The notes under the pieces were generated by a model, which saw nothing but the letters and a program-made list of their open reading frames with translations, was not told the DNA's origin and searched no databases. Position numbers and translations under genes: made by a program. Source: Flavobacteriales bacterium (GTDB lineage Bacteria > Bacteroidota > Bacteroidia > Flavobacteriales_D > Crocinitomicaceae). Taken from it: a DNA stretch of 48,735 nt. The DNA lies in contig VEQH01000025.1 of assembly GCA_018883325.1 (NCBI GenBank), positions 1 to 48,735 on the forward strand, read 5' to 3'. This document shows positions 15,511 to 24,666 of the stretch, in pieces (positions within the stretch are counted from its first letter, which is position 1; each line of letters starts with the position of its first letter).

Positions 15511-18500
15511 TTCGTTTGTTTCTGTGTAGTACAAGTAGCTTTTAACGTCCAATCCATACATCTCTTGAAGTATCGAATTGTAATTTGAAATCTGAAATTG
15601 ATGTTGCAATTTTTCTTTTCCTGTTTTGTAATCAATAACAACTAATTCGTCTGATTTTACTAAAATTCTATCCGGACGTTTCGCCTCATCATCTTGAACA
15701 AGAATTAACTCTTCATTTATTATTTCTCGAACACCTTCAGAAACCCCTTCTTTCTCCATACAATCAAAAAAGTTTGTAGCCTTTTCCAAGATTGAATCTC
15801 GATTGGATTGATCGATAGCGCCCATTCGAATCAACTCTTCCAATTTTGGAGATAAATCGACTTTAGAATTACAAACTGACATCAATTCGTGAAAGTTTTT
15901 TCCAAAAACAATTTCTGAATGATCTTTCGAATCATCGTTTTTATTGATTTTCCTAAAAACGATATCTGGGTACCATAATCTATCTTGAAACTCAGCTGGG
16001 ACATAGAAGTTTTCAGCTTTTTCCTCTGTATGATCTTTTCGTTTTGTTTCATTTCCCGAAGTAAAAATCAATTCACCATCTTCCGTTGGATTTGGTTCAG
16101 TTACTAAGTTTTTTAATTCAGCGTGAAACAATTTTCCGATTCCACTTTTGAAATAATTAAACGCATAAAGACGTTCCACAGGTCGGGTCAAAGCTACATA
16201 CGCTAAATTCAGCTTATCCAAGAAAATTAATTCCTCTTCTAAACTTGCAAATTCAGCTAGTTCAGCAATCTTATTTTTCGTGGAAACTGTACTGTACAAA
16301 ACTTTCCCTCCCGCTTCCACTAAATACTTAGAAATGGAGCGAACCCTTACATCAAAATCTAAAGATGGAATGATAACCACAGGAAACTCAAGTCCTTTTG
16401 ATTTGTGAATGGTCATAATTTTTACAGCCTTGTTTGAATCTGGCATTTGCAAGGCGATTGAACCTTTTTTCTCATTGAAATAATCTAAAAAATAGACCAA
16501 ATCCGAGCGTTTTTTTGCTTGAAAATCAAAAATGACATCCAAAAAATGATGCAAATAAGGATTTTCTGTTTCTTTCCATTTCATCATTTCAACAAATTTT
16601 CCAGCGAGGTCGTAAATATTTTCAAACGAACTAAAAAATTGTTCCTCATTGCCAAATTGTTCACTGATAAATCGCGCATCGTTAAACTCTTTAAATGTTT
16701 TTCCATCAACCGTTCTATTCTCGAAATAGGAGAAATATTTTTCAATACTTCCGCTAGGACTCAAACGCATAAACAACTCAGCAAAACGTTTAATTTCAGT
16801 TTTCTTAGAAGGAAAAGCACGACGTTTGAAATACGAAACAAGTAATTGAACTTGTGCATCTTTAGCAATCAAAAGCGATTCTGGCGATACCACTTCAATT
16901 CCAGATTCAGTCAACGCGTTCGCAATTAAACTTGCTTCTTTATTTTTCGCTGTCAAAATACACAAATCACCTCGCAAGAATCCATCTTTTTCACATTTAA
17001 AAATGGCGTCTAAAATCAAATTCATTGTATTTTCAAAATCAGGCTTTTCTTCAACTGAAATAATTTTCACAAAACCTTCCTTTGTTGACATCGGATTTTG
17101 CGAAACAGAATTATAAAATGACAGTGACCGTTCAGATAAATTTGGTTTTAGCGCCTCAAAAAAAGCATTATTGAAATTTACGATCTCCTTAGCGGAGCGA
17201 AAGTTATTTTCTAAATTCTCTTTTATTCCTCGCGCTTCAAAATACTTTGAACGTTCGGCAATGTGAACATCTTTTTCAGGATTGTAAATACTTGGTAAAG
17301 CCACAAATTGGTCGGCAATTCCATTATTGAAACGATAAATCGATTGTTTGGCATCACCAACAATTAAATTCATTCGATTATTCGCCAAAGATTCGTGCAT
17401 CAAAGGAATCAAATTCAACCATTGTAAACGCGAAGTATCTTGAAACTCATCCAATAAAAAATGTTCCAATCGCGTGCCCAATCGTTCGTAAATGTATGGC
17501 GCTTCTTCTCCACTCACTAATTTACTAATCAATTTATTAAACTCAGAAATGCGAATCAATTGTTCGCTATCACGAATTGCATTTAATTCATTTCCAATAA
17601 ATTGCAGCAATGCCATATTGTAAAAATTGGTGCTGTACTTCTTGAGAATTAAAAAATTTGAATTGACATTAACGAATAATTCATTCACTCTTAAAATTTC
17701 ATTTGCCAATTCTGGCGGAAAAGCTTTTTTACCTGACTGATCGCAACCTTTTAATAAGGTATTTGAGAACAACTGTCCATTATCTTTTGCACTCGGCATT
17801 TTATCAACCAAACTCAAGGCTTGTAAGGCTTTTTCAGAGTTGCTTGCTCCCGGTAAAGATGCAGGACTTAAATTCAGCGAATTGAATAATTCACTTAACG
17901 ATTTTATAGCACTCACAACGCCATCTTCCAAGGAATTTAAGTCTTTTTTAAGCGTTTCGTATGTGCTATCATCTAGTTTTAACTCCATTAATTTGGCAAC
18001 TAAATCTTGATTGCGTTCTTGACTTAAAATAGAAGCAAATTGAACCAATTGACTTTTGAAATTCCATTTTGCGCCTTCATCTAAATTCGTTCTTGCGTAT
18101 GCGGTCATCAATTTTGTCAATCGTTCTTCTTGCTCAAAACCCAATTTACTCATTAATAAATCCACAACATCTTCCACTAGTTTTGTTTCGTCAAGATTAA
18201 TTTCAAAATCTCCTGGCAAATCCAAATCGCGGCTAAAAGAACGAATCAAGCGTAAATTAAATTTATCAATTGTTGAAACATGAAAATCTTCGTAGCCGTG
18301 CAAAATTGCAGTTAAAGCATCTTTACATTTTTGTTTTAAAGTTGTTTCATCCGTTTGAACCGAAAGCAACAAAGCGTCCAACATTGATTTAATTTTAGAC
18401 TGCGAACCATCATAACGAATAATTCCATCCAAAGTACTGATGATTCTATTCTTCATTTCAAGCGCTGCTTTGTTCGTGAAAGTCATCGCAACGATGGATT

Positions 18501-18633
18501 TGAACTTGCTTTTATTTGCTTGATCTCCCAACAAAATTGTCAAATACTCCAAAACTAATTGATGTGTTTTACCACTTCCTGCTGAGGCATTCAAAACTAA
18601 AAGCGGATTTTTTTGTCTGTCTATGTGATTCAT
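15496..18633 (-). CDS. UvrD-type helicase-nuclease (AddA/RecB-like)
   Basis: A 1045-residue protein for processing DNA double-strand breaks before recombination. Walker A ASAGSGKT is at residues 16-23. The motif-II region is LLDEFQDTSRLQW, the motif V/VI region includes IMTIHKSKGLEFPVVIIPSL and LAYVALTRPVERLY, and the C-terminal PD-(D/E)XK nuclease shows RPDRILVKSDELVVIDYKTG. This is the layout of AddA/RecB exonuclease subunits. The expected partner (AddB-type) is not adjacent in the window. The start ATG at 18633 yields MNHIDRQKNPLLVLNASAGS. Confidence 0.9.
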   Translation of the reverse strand: MNHIDRQKNPLLVLNASAGSGKTHQLVLEYLTILLGDQANKSKFKSIVAMTFTNKAALEMKNRIISTLDGIIRYDGSQSKIKSMLDALLLSVQTDETTLKQKCKDALTAILHGYEDFHVSTIDKFNLRLIRSFSRDLDLPGDFEINLDETKLVEDVVDLLMSKLGFEQEERLTKLMTAYARTNLDEGAKWNFKSQLVQFASILSQERNQDLVAKLMELKLDDSTYETLKKDLNSLEDGVVSAIKSLSELFNSLNLSPASLPGASNSEKALQALSLVDKMPSAKDNGQLFSNTLLKGCDQSGKKAFPPELANEILRVNELFVNVNSNFLILKKYSTNFYNMALLQFIGNELNAIRDSEQLIRISEFNKLISKLVSGEEAPYIYERLGTRLEHFLLDEFQDTSRLQWLNLIPLMHESLANNRMNLIVGDAKQSIYRFNNGIADQFVALPSIYNPEKDVHIAERSKYFEARGIKENLENNFRSAKEIVNFNNAFFEALKPNLSERSLSFYNSVSQNPMSTKEGFVKIISVEEKPDFENTMNLILDAIFKCEKDGFLRGDLCILTAKNKEASLIANALTESGIEVVSPESLLIAKDAQVQLLVSYFKRRAFPSKKTEIKRFAELFMRLSPSGSIEKYFSYFENRTVDGKTFKEFNDARFISEQFGNEEQFFSSFENIYDLAGKFVEMMKWKETENPYLHHFLDVIFDFQAKKRSDLVYFLDYFNEKKGSIALQMPDSNKAVKIMTIHKSKGLEFPVVIIPSLDFDVRVRSISKYLVEAGGKVLYSTVSTKNKIAELAEFASLEEELIFLDKLNLAYVALTRPVERLYAFNYFKSGIGKLFHAELKNLVTEPNPTEDGELIFTSGNETKRKDHTEEKAENFYVPAEFQDRLWYPDIVFRKINKNDDSKDHSEIVFGKNFHELMSVCNSKVDLSPKLEELIRMGAIDQSNRDSILEKATNFFDCMEKEGVSEGVREIINEELILVQDDEAKRPDRILVKSDELVVIDYKTGKEKLQHQFQISNYNSILQEMYGLDVKSYLYYTETNELILI

Positions 18634-18689
18634 TATTTTGTTTCAGTCTTTTTAACTTTTAAAGTTAGAAATTAAACCGCTTTTTACTT

Positions 18690-18697
18690 TAAATTTG
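18690..18697 (+). promoter_or_regulatory. -7 element directly before the mbnP-like start
   Basis: TAAATTTG matches the Bacteroidota -7 consensus and ends only 4 nt before the ATG at 18702. No good -33 TTTG is seen at 17-23 bp. If used, the mRNA would be leaderless or nearly so. The assignment is tentative because the region is A+T-rich. Confidence 0.35.
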
Positions 18698-18701
18698 TAA
18701 T

Positions 18702-19442
18702 ATGAGATTTATCTTTTTTTTAATTCCTTTAGGTTTGTTGTTTTTCGCTTGTGATAAAGATAAACCCACCCAAACGGAGGACATCTATTTATCACTTAGC
18801 GTTCAACCTACTTTTGGAATTGAAAATTTATTTTTGGATTCTGTCTACACTACAGTTGAAGGTTATGATTTTAAAGTTTTAGACTTCAAGTTTTACATGA
18901 CCGATGTAAAAAACAATTCAAATCAACTTGCCGAAGCTATTCTTTATGATTTCAGAGAAAATGGAAAAACAGCTTTGAGAACAATTGGTGACCCCTCAAA
19001 ATTTACTAGTTTACAAGGAAATATCGGTGTTATTGAAAGTTTAAATCACGATGATCCGTCAGCATTTCCGAATGAAAGTCCTTTGAATATTAGCAACGCT
19101 GGACCTATGCATTGGGGTTGGAATACGGGTTATATTTTTATTGTGATTGAAGGAAAAGCAGATACAATTAATGACGGAATTCCACTTTTTGACCATAATT
19201 TTAGTTTTCATATTGGAACTGATACTTATTTAGAGAATTTCAGTTTTTCAAATTTAAACTGGGTAAAAAAATCAGCAACTGAATATGAGCTTCCATTAAA
19301 ATTTGAGTTTGATAAATTTTTGCAAAATAATGGACAAAACATTGATTTGAAAACTGAAAGTTTAACGCACACAGCAGCTGGTCAACAAGCACTTACGCAA
19401 AAAGTAAATCAAAATTTTAAACAAGCATTTAAACCCTATTAA
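18702..19442 (+). CDS. MbnP-like copper-binding lipoprotein
   Basis: A 246-residue lipoprotein (acylated Cys17, GLLFFACDKD). The body matches the MbnP family: LSVQPTFGIENLFLDS, VLDFKFYMTDVK, and the Trp-rich PMHWGWNTGYIFIVIEGK (Trp at 138 and 140), then FSFHIGTDTY. Characterised MbnP proteins bind copper and have a tryptophan converted to kynurenine by the diheme enzyme MbnH. The next gene, overlapping by one base (TAATG), encodes a diheme peroxidase homologue, so the pair is reproduced here. The modification and the metal are inferred from the family. Confidence 0.85.
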   Translation: MRFIFFLIPLGLLFFACDKDKPTQTEDIYLSLSVQPTFGIENLFLDSVYTTVEGYDFKVLDFKFYMTDVKNNSNQLAEAILYDFRENGKTALRTIGDPSKFTSLQGNIGVIESLNHDDPSAFPNESPLNISNAGPMHWGWNTGYIFIVIEGKADTINDGIPLFDHNFSFHIGTDTYLENFSFSNLNWVKKSATEYELPLKFEFDKFLQNNGQNIDLKTESLTHTAAGQQALTQKVNQNFKQAFKPY

Positions 19443-20515
19443 TGAAATTTGTATCGCTACTTATTTTATTTCTTTTTTTACTGAGCGCTTGTCGCAAAGA
19501 CAAAGTTAACTTCCAAGCAACACCTTACAACTTAGAAATTCCGAGTCAATTTCCGAAAATGAATATTCCAAGCGATAATCCGCTTACAGTTGAGGGAGTT
19601 GAATTAGGTCGTTTGTTATTCTATGAAAAAAAATTAAGTGGCGACAACACGATAAGTTGTGGCAGTTGTCATCTTCCTGAAAATTCATTTTCTGATAGTC
19701 GACAATTTTCAGTTGGAATTGATGGAATCCCAGGAAATCGTCAATCAATGGCATTAATCAATATGGGTTGGGAGGATTTCTATTTTTGGGATGGACGTGC
19801 TGCAACATTAGAACGACAAATACTTGAACCTGTTCCAAATCCAATTGAAATGCACCAAAGTTGGAAAGATGCTGTTAAAAAGTTAAACCTTGACATGGCT
19901 TATCGCAATCGTTTTTTTCGCGCATTTGGAGAAGAAGGAATTGATTCTACTAAGGTTGCTAAAGCTATTGCACAATTTATCAGAACAATGGTTTCAGGTG
20001 AGTCAAAATTCGATGTAATGTATAAATACGAAAATGGAATTCCGTTGAGCCAAAACGATTTAGCCATTTTTCAAACAATTGACGTAGAAGAATGGGCTGG
20101 TTATGATTTGTTTAAAAGCTTGAATGGTGCTGATTGTTTTCATTGTCACAATGGCCCTTTGATGCAAGTTAAGAAATTTAGTAACAATGGATTAGATGCT
20201 ACGTTTACAGACTTAGGGAGAGGACATGTTACGGGTAATCAAAATGATTATGGAAAATTTAAAGTTCCAACGTTGAGAAATATTGCTGTTTCAGGACCTT
20301 ACATGCACGACGGACGATTTGCAACCTTGGATGAGGTAATTGAACATTATTCAAGTGGCATTAAAATGAGTCCAACAATTGATCCATTGATTGAATTTGC
20401 AGGTCAAGGTGGCGTTCAATTAGATTCTCAAGAAAAATATTTATTGAAAAAATTCTTATTGACATTAACCGATTATAATTTTATTAATAATCCAAAATTT
20501 AAAGATCCACATTAA
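19442..20515 (+). CDS. Diheme cytochrome c peroxidase / MauG family lipoprotein (MbnH-like)
   Basis: A 357-residue lipoprotein (acylated Cys17, LLSACRKDK) with two c-type haem sites: CGSCH at 73-77 and CFHCH at 232-236. FWDGRAATLERQILEPVPNP and GPYMHDGRFATLDEVIEHY are typical of the bacterial diheme peroxidase/MauG family. Because it is translationally coupled to an mbnP-like gene, the MbnH role (oxidising a Trp in its partner) is the best hypothesis. A general peroxidase is the alternative. It acts in the periplasm or at the membrane surface. Confidence 0.9.
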   Translation: MKFVSLLILFLFLLSACRKDKVNFQATPYNLEIPSQFPKMNIPSDNPLTVEGVELGRLLFYEKKLSGDNTISCGSCHLPENSFSDSRQFSVGIDGIPGNRQSMALINMGWEDFYFWDGRAATLERQILEPVPNPIEMHQSWKDAVKKLNLDMAYRNRFFRAFGEEGIDSTKVAKAIAQFIRTMVSGESKFDVMYKYENGIPLSQNDLAIFQTIDVEEWAGYDLFKSLNGADCFHCHNGPLMQVKKFSNNGLDATFTDLGRGHVTGNQNDYGKFKVPTLRNIAVSGPYMHDGRFATLDEVIEHYSSGIKMSPTIDPLIEFAGQGGVQLDSQEKYLLKKFLLTLTDYNFINNPKFKDPH

Positions 20516-20517
20516 CT

Positions 20518-21939
20518 ATGGGAGATACATCATCACGACTAACAACAGAAGACAAAGCGCTAAAAATCAATTTAACTCCAGACATTTACGGATGCTTTGC
20601 TGAAATTGGTGCTGGACAAGAAGTTGCTGCAAATTTTTTCAAAGCGGGAGGAAGTTCAGGAACTATCGCATTTACACAGTCGGCATACGATATGAAAGTT
20701 TCGGATTCTTTGTATGGTGTTGCCTCTCGATACGTTTGCGAGGAACGACTTGTCACAATGTTGGATACAGAATATAATCGCTTGAAAGAAGTTCTTCCTG
20801 CGAAACACAAAGAATCACGCTTTTTTGCATTTTGCAACACAGTAGAATCTTTGAATTATCATAAAACAAATCAAGGTCAAGGTTGGGTTGGAATCCGTTT
20901 TCAATTGCATTTAGGTGGGCCAGCGAACGATGTTATTTTGCACATTAAAATGCACGACAACAGTCATACGACTCAACAAGAAGCACTTGGTATTTTAGGG
21001 GTAAACTTAATTCACGCTTGCTATACACATTGTGATGATTTAGAATCATTTTTATCAGCTTTAGTTCATCGAATCCCTCGAGAACGCATGGAAATTGATA
21101 TGCTTAGCGTTTCCGGAAAAGATTTTGAACATATGGATAATCGCGTGATAGCCTTGAATTTAGTTAAAAGAGGAATCACAGATGCAACGATGTTTGATTT
21201 ATCAAAAAATGTAAAACAGCCAGCAACAGCACTTTACAAAAAAAATGTTTTGTTAATGCGTGGTCGTTTTCGTCCAGTTACAAAAGTGCATATCGACATG
21301 ATTGAAAATGGAAGAAAGGCATTTTTAAAGGAGTCCAGAGTTAAAGAAGAAAACTTAGAAGTTGTTTTTGAGTTGACTTTGAAAGATTTAACTGCCGACG
21401 GAAAAATTTCTGACAACGACTTTTTAGACCGCGCTGAATTATTGTGCTCATTGGGCTATACTGTAATGATTTCCAACTATTTGAAGCATTACAAAATGGT
21501 GGAATATCTTTCTGCCATCACAAAAGAAAACTTGATAGGTGTAATTCTTGGAATTTACAACCTTAAAACCATTTTTGATGAGCGCTATTACGACAACCTT
21601 GCAGGTGGACTTTTAGAAGCCTTCGGAAGAGGATTTGGACATAACGTGAAATTGTATGTTTACCCAGCCGTGAATACTGAAAATGGAGAAGTTTACAAAC
21701 TTGAAAACATTAAGCTTCCAAAAAATTTGTTGGGATTATTACAATATATGATGGATAATGATAAAATGACTGCGATAGAGGAATACGACCAAAATTTATT
21801 GCACATTATGTCGGATGATGTTTTGAGTAAAATAAAAGCTGGGAATGAAAGCTGGGAAGACGACGTTCCATACTATGTTGTAAAAGCAATCAAATATTAT
21901 GAACTTTTTGGATTTCAACACAAAGTCTTGAGTAACTAA
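20518..21939 (+). CDS. Conserved hypothetical protein with a nucleotidyltransferase-like GRFRPVTxxH motif
   Basis: A 473-residue soluble protein without signal peptide. The N-terminal half contains LNYHKTNQGQGWVGIRFQLH and a His-rich stretch (HIKMHDNSHTTQQ, HACYTHCDD). Residues 247-258 read MRGRFRPVTKVH, reminiscent of the (G/S)xFxPxHxGH motif of HIGH-type adenylyltransferases, but the final GH is not conserved. I recall similar long proteins in Bacteroidota sometimes annotated as nicotinate-nucleotide adenylyltransferases; I would not transfer that name. The gene starts 2 nt after the peroxidase and overlaps the WYL gene by one base, so the four genes look like one operon. Confidence 0.7.
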   Translation: MGDTSSRLTTEDKALKINLTPDIYGCFAEIGAGQEVAANFFKAGGSSGTIAFTQSAYDMKVSDSLYGVASRYVCEERLVTMLDTEYNRLKEVLPAKHKESRFFAFCNTVESLNYHKTNQGQGWVGIRFQLHLGGPANDVILHIKMHDNSHTTQQEALGILGVNLIHACYTHCDDLESFLSALVHRIPRERMEIDMLSVSGKDFEHMDNRVIALNLVKRGITDATMFDLSKNVKQPATALYKKNVLLMRGRFRPVTKVHIDMIENGRKAFLKESRVKEENLEVVFELTLKDLTADGKISDNDFLDRAELLCSLGYTVMISNYLKHYKMVEYLSAITKENLIGVILGIYNLKTIFDERYYDNLAGGLLEAFGRGFGHNVKLYVYPAVNTENGEVYKLENIKLPKNLLGLLQYMMDNDKMTAIEEYDQNLLHIMSDDVLSKIKAGNESWEDDVPYYVVKAIKYYELFGFQHKVLSN

Positions 21940-22952
21940 TGTCCTATATTAAAAACGCCATCATTCGCTATCGTATCATCGACCGAATGATTCGCAATAA
22001 ATACAAACCTTTTCCATCTAAGCAAGATTTTCGAATAGCTTGTGAAGAAGCACTTTATGGTTCAACTTATGGTGAAAACATTTGTGATTCTACCATTGAG
22101 AAAGATTTGTTTGCGATGCGTATGGAACACGATGCGCCAATTAAATACAACAAAAAAGAAGATGGTTATTATTATTTAGATCCTGATTTTAGCATCAATG
22201 ATATCCCATTAACCGAAGATGAATTAAGTTCAATTCGTTTTGCGGTTAATACACTTCAACAATTTAGAGAAGTTCCAATGTTCCAGCAATTTGGAAATGC
22301 AATTGATAAAATTGTAGACCGTGTTTCGATTGGTGGAAATCCGCAAGATGAAGAAATTAATCGCTTTGTTCAATTTGAATCTGCAATATCTATTGGTGGA
22401 AATGAATTTTTACCTTTAATTCTCGAAGCCATTCGTGGGAAGAAAAAAATCTGGTTTACCTACGCAAGCTTCGTTAAAGGAATTGAAAAGCCTCGAAAAG
22501 TTTCGCCTTTGTTTTTGAAAGAATACCGAAATCGTTGGTACTTAATTTCTTTTGACAATTCCAAAAACGACATCATCACGTATGCTTTAGACCGTATGAA
22601 AGACCCAATGGTTTTGGAAGATGATGCCGAGTTGCCAATAGATTTTAATCCCGAAGCGTATTTTCAAGATACGATTGGTATCACCACCTACAAAGGAAAA
22701 ACCGAGAAAATCGTTTTGAAAACAAATCCTGTTGCTGCAAAATACATTGCTTCTCAACCTTTGCATCATTCTCAAAAACTTATTTCTGAAAGCAATGAAT
22801 ATTCTGTTTTTGAACTTACAATTCTAATTTCAGAAGAATTAATACGCACAATACTAAGTTACGCAGGTGAAATCGAAGTGCTAGAACCAGCAAGTCTTAA
22901 AGAAATACTTTCAGAACGAATTCATCAAATGGCAGCTATTTATTTGAAATAG
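21939..22952 (+). CDS. WYL-domain transcriptional regulator
   Basis: A 337-residue cytoplasmic protein. The N-terminal part (about 1-70) looks like a winged helix (YRIIDRMIRNKYKPFPSKQD ... STIEKDLFAMR). The middle and C-terminal parts form a WYL domain (KKKIWFTYASFVKGIEKPRK, then EYRNRWYLISFD and ITYALDRMKD). WYL regulators sense ligands, often nucleic acids or nucleotides, and control transcription. It overlaps the preceding hypothetical gene by one base (TAATG) and may regulate this operon or act elsewhere. Confidence 0.88.
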   Translation: MSYIKNAIIRYRIIDRMIRNKYKPFPSKQDFRIACEEALYGSTYGENICDSTIEKDLFAMRMEHDAPIKYNKKEDGYYYLDPDFSINDIPLTEDELSSIRFAVNTLQQFREVPMFQQFGNAIDKIVDRVSIGGNPQDEEINRFVQFESAISIGGNEFLPLILEAIRGKKKIWFTYASFVKGIEKPRKVSPLFLKEYRNRWYLISFDNSKNDIITYALDRMKDPMVLEDDAELPIDFNPEAYFQDTIGITTYKGKTEKIVLKTNPVAAKYIASQPLHHSQKLISESNEYSVFELTILISEELIRTILSYAGEIEVLEPASLKEILSERIHQMAAIYLK

Positions 22953-22968
22953 TCGTTATTGATTAATT

Positions 22969-23007
22969 TTTGATTTGGGAATTAGTTAAAATATTTTTGT
23001 ATTTTTG
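22969..23007 (+). promoter_or_regulatory. Promoter of the toxin-antitoxin pair
   Basis: Two registers fit the Bacteroidota consensus: TTTG (22969-22972), 19 bp, TATTTTTG (22992-22999); or TTTG (22974-22977), 22 bp, TATTTTTG (23000-23007). The start codon is at 23025. The overlapping registers may reflect a single promoter with a duplicated -7 box. Confidence 0.6.
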
Positions 23008-23024
23008 ATAGAACAATTTTTTCA

Positions 23025-23264
23025 ATGAATATCAAACTTGACTTATTAAATAAAAAGTTAGAATTAATTCAATGGTTATCAACTGTTGAGGATTCGACTA
23101 TTTTAGAAGAAATTATGGATTTGAGAAAACGCCAAAACAAAGATTGGTGGAATTCAATTTCTGAAAATGAAAAAGAAAGCATTGAAAATGGTTTAAAAGA
23201 CGCAGCATCAGGAAAATTGAATCCACATTCAAGCGCAAGAAAGCTATATGAAAAGTGGCTATAA
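23025..23264 (+). CDS. Antitoxin of a RelE/ParE-type module
   Basis: A 79-residue acidic, helical protein containing NKDWWNSISENEKESIENGL, typical of the C-terminal toxin-binding half of short Bacteroidota antitoxins. It precedes the toxin gene and overlaps it by 17 nt, the usual arrangement that couples the two proteins. I see no obvious DNA-binding fold in the first 35 residues. The call rests mainly on size, order and overlap. Confidence 0.8.
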   Translation: MNIKLDLLNKKLELIQWLSTVEDSTILEEIMDLRKRQNKDWWNSISENEKESIENGLKDAASGKLNPHSSARKLYEKWL

Positions 23265-23553
23265 AATCTATTGGACTGATAACGCTTTATATGAATTAGA
23301 GAAAACAATTGAATTTTTTGAAGAAAATTGGACCGAAAATGAAATAAGAAAACTTGTTTTTAAATTAGAAGAAACGTTAAGTATTATTTCTAAAAATCCT
23401 TTTTTATTTCAAGTTTCAGAAGTTAAACCAGAAATTAGAAGAGCGGTAATTTTAAGATACAATACCCTATATTATCGTATACAATCAGGTCATATCGAAA
23501 TACTTTCATTCTTTTCAAACCGTCAAAATCCAAAGAAAAGTAAGTTAAAGTAG
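23248..23553 (+). CDS. RelE/ParE-family toxin
   Basis: A 101-residue basic protein with the family layout: IYWTDNALYELEKTIEFFEE at the N-terminus, SIISKNPFLFQVSE in the middle, and RRAVILRYNTLYYRIQSGHI then EILSFFSNRQNPKK at the C-terminus. RelE members cleave mRNA at the ribosome and ParE members poison gyrase; the sequence does not settle which. The start ATG lies inside the antitoxin gene. The intergenic region after it (23554-23761) holds no gene that I can see. Confidence 0.88.
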   Translation: MKSGYKIYWTDNALYELEKTIEFFEENWTENEIRKLVFKLEETLSIISKNPFLFQVSEVKPEIRRAVILRYNTLYYRIQSGHIEILSFFSNRQNPKKSKLK

Positions 23554-23735
23554 TTCAAATTAGTAATTATAGTCACTTTAAAGAAGTATTAAGACAATTA
23601 TCAAATTGAGAGGTAGCTGATTAATCTAACTAAATCAGTCTCGACACCTTAAATAGTTAATACAAATTACAGCCATTATCAAACGCTTCAAAGACATTTA
23701 TTTGAAATAGTTACCTCGATTTCCAATTGCCTTTT

Positions 23736-23743
23736 TAAATTTG
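23736..23743 (+). promoter_or_regulatory. -7 element before the paaG-like gene
   Basis: TAAATTTG, 18 nt upstream of the ATG at 23762. No TTTG sits at 17-23 bp upstream, so the -33 box is weak or an activator is needed. Confidence 0.4.
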
Positions 23744-23761
23744 TAGGTAAACTATTTTTCT

Positions 23762-24535
23762 ATGGAAATTCTAAGATCAGATTCAAATGGCGTTTGTACT
23801 TTAACGTTTAATCGTCCGAACGTTTTTAACTCGTTCAATCAAACAATGGCATTTCAACTTCACGCTGCTTTAGACGCTTGTGCAATTGATGATAATGTGC
23901 GTGTAGTTGTTTTAAAAGGAGAAGGAAAAGCATTTTGTGCTGGTCAAGATTTAGCGGAAGTTATTGATCCAGAAGGACCAGAAATGAAAAATATCGTTGG
24001 AGAACATTACAATCCAATTATTTTAAAAATCAGAAACTTAGAAAAACCAGTAATTGCGGCTGTGAATGGAGTTGCAGCTGGTGCAGGTGCAAATATTGCA
24101 TTGGCTTGTGACATCACGATTGCAAAAAAATCAGCTAGTTTCATTCAAGCATTTTCAAAAATCGGCTTGATTCCAGATTCAGGAGGAACGTTCTTTTTAC
24201 CGCGATTAATCGGTTTACAAAAAGCAATGGCATTGATGTTTACAGGTGAAAAAGTAGGTGCTGAACAAGCCGAAAAATTAAATATGATTTACAAAGCGGT
24301 GGACGATGAAACTTTTGAAGAAGAAGTTTTGAAATTTGCAGAGACACTTGCTGTAATGCCAACTCGTGGCTTAGGTTTAACGAAAAAAGCAGTGAATTTA
24401 GGTTTGTTTAATAACCTTGAAGATCAATTAGCTGTTGAAGGCGTTCTTCAAACTGAAGCAGGTGAAACCGAAGATTTTAGAGAAGGTGTGAATGCTTTTT
24501 TGGAGAAAAGAGCGGCTGTTTTTAAGGGAAGATAG
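23762..24535 (+). CDS. paaG: Enoyl-CoA hydratase/isomerase, PaaG-like
   Basis: A 257-residue crotonase-fold enzyme. Oxyanion-hole segments GKAFCAGQDLAEV and AAVNGVAAGAGANIALACD are present. FSKIGLIPDSGGTFFLPRLI contains the Asp typical of PaaG, which isomerises ring-1,2-epoxyphenylacetyl-CoA to the oxepin in aerobic phenylacetate breakdown. The C-terminal GETEDFREGVNAFLEKRAAVFKGR is also family-typical. It is followed by a paaH-like dehydrogenase, supporting the pathway, although the paaABCDE ring-epoxidase genes are not in this window. A general enoyl-CoA hydratase remains possible. Confidence 0.85.
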   Translation: MEILRSDSNGVCTLTFNRPNVFNSFNQTMAFQLHAALDACAIDDNVRVVVLKGEGKAFCAGQDLAEVIDPEGPEMKNIVGEHYNPIILKIRNLEKPVIAAVNGVAAGAGANIALACDITIAKKSASFIQAFSKIGLIPDSGGTFFLPRLIGLQKAMALMFTGEKVGAEQAEKLNMIYKAVDDETFEEEVLKFAETLAVMPTRGLGLTKKAVNLGLFNNLEDQLAVEGVLQTEAGETEDFREGVNAFLEKRAAVFKGR

Positions 24536-24666
24536 GTTTAAAGTTAAAAGTGAAGAGTTAAAAGTGAAGAATTGAAAATGTAGAATGTAGAATTTAAAAT
24601 GTTGATTGCAGTGATGGAGAAATACAAAGTTCGCAATTCGCAATTGATAATTCGCAATTATAGAGT
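24536..24666. repeat. Low-complexity intergenic repeat
   Basis: Between paaG and paaH, AGTTAAAAGTGAAGA is repeated, then GAATTGAAAATGTAGAATGT variants, then three TTCGCAATT units. The GAATTGAAAATGTARAAT part recurs at 42724-42756, and the TTCGCAATTCG part at 1652-1662, so this is a dispersed intergenic family. No gene is present. Confidence 0.6.
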
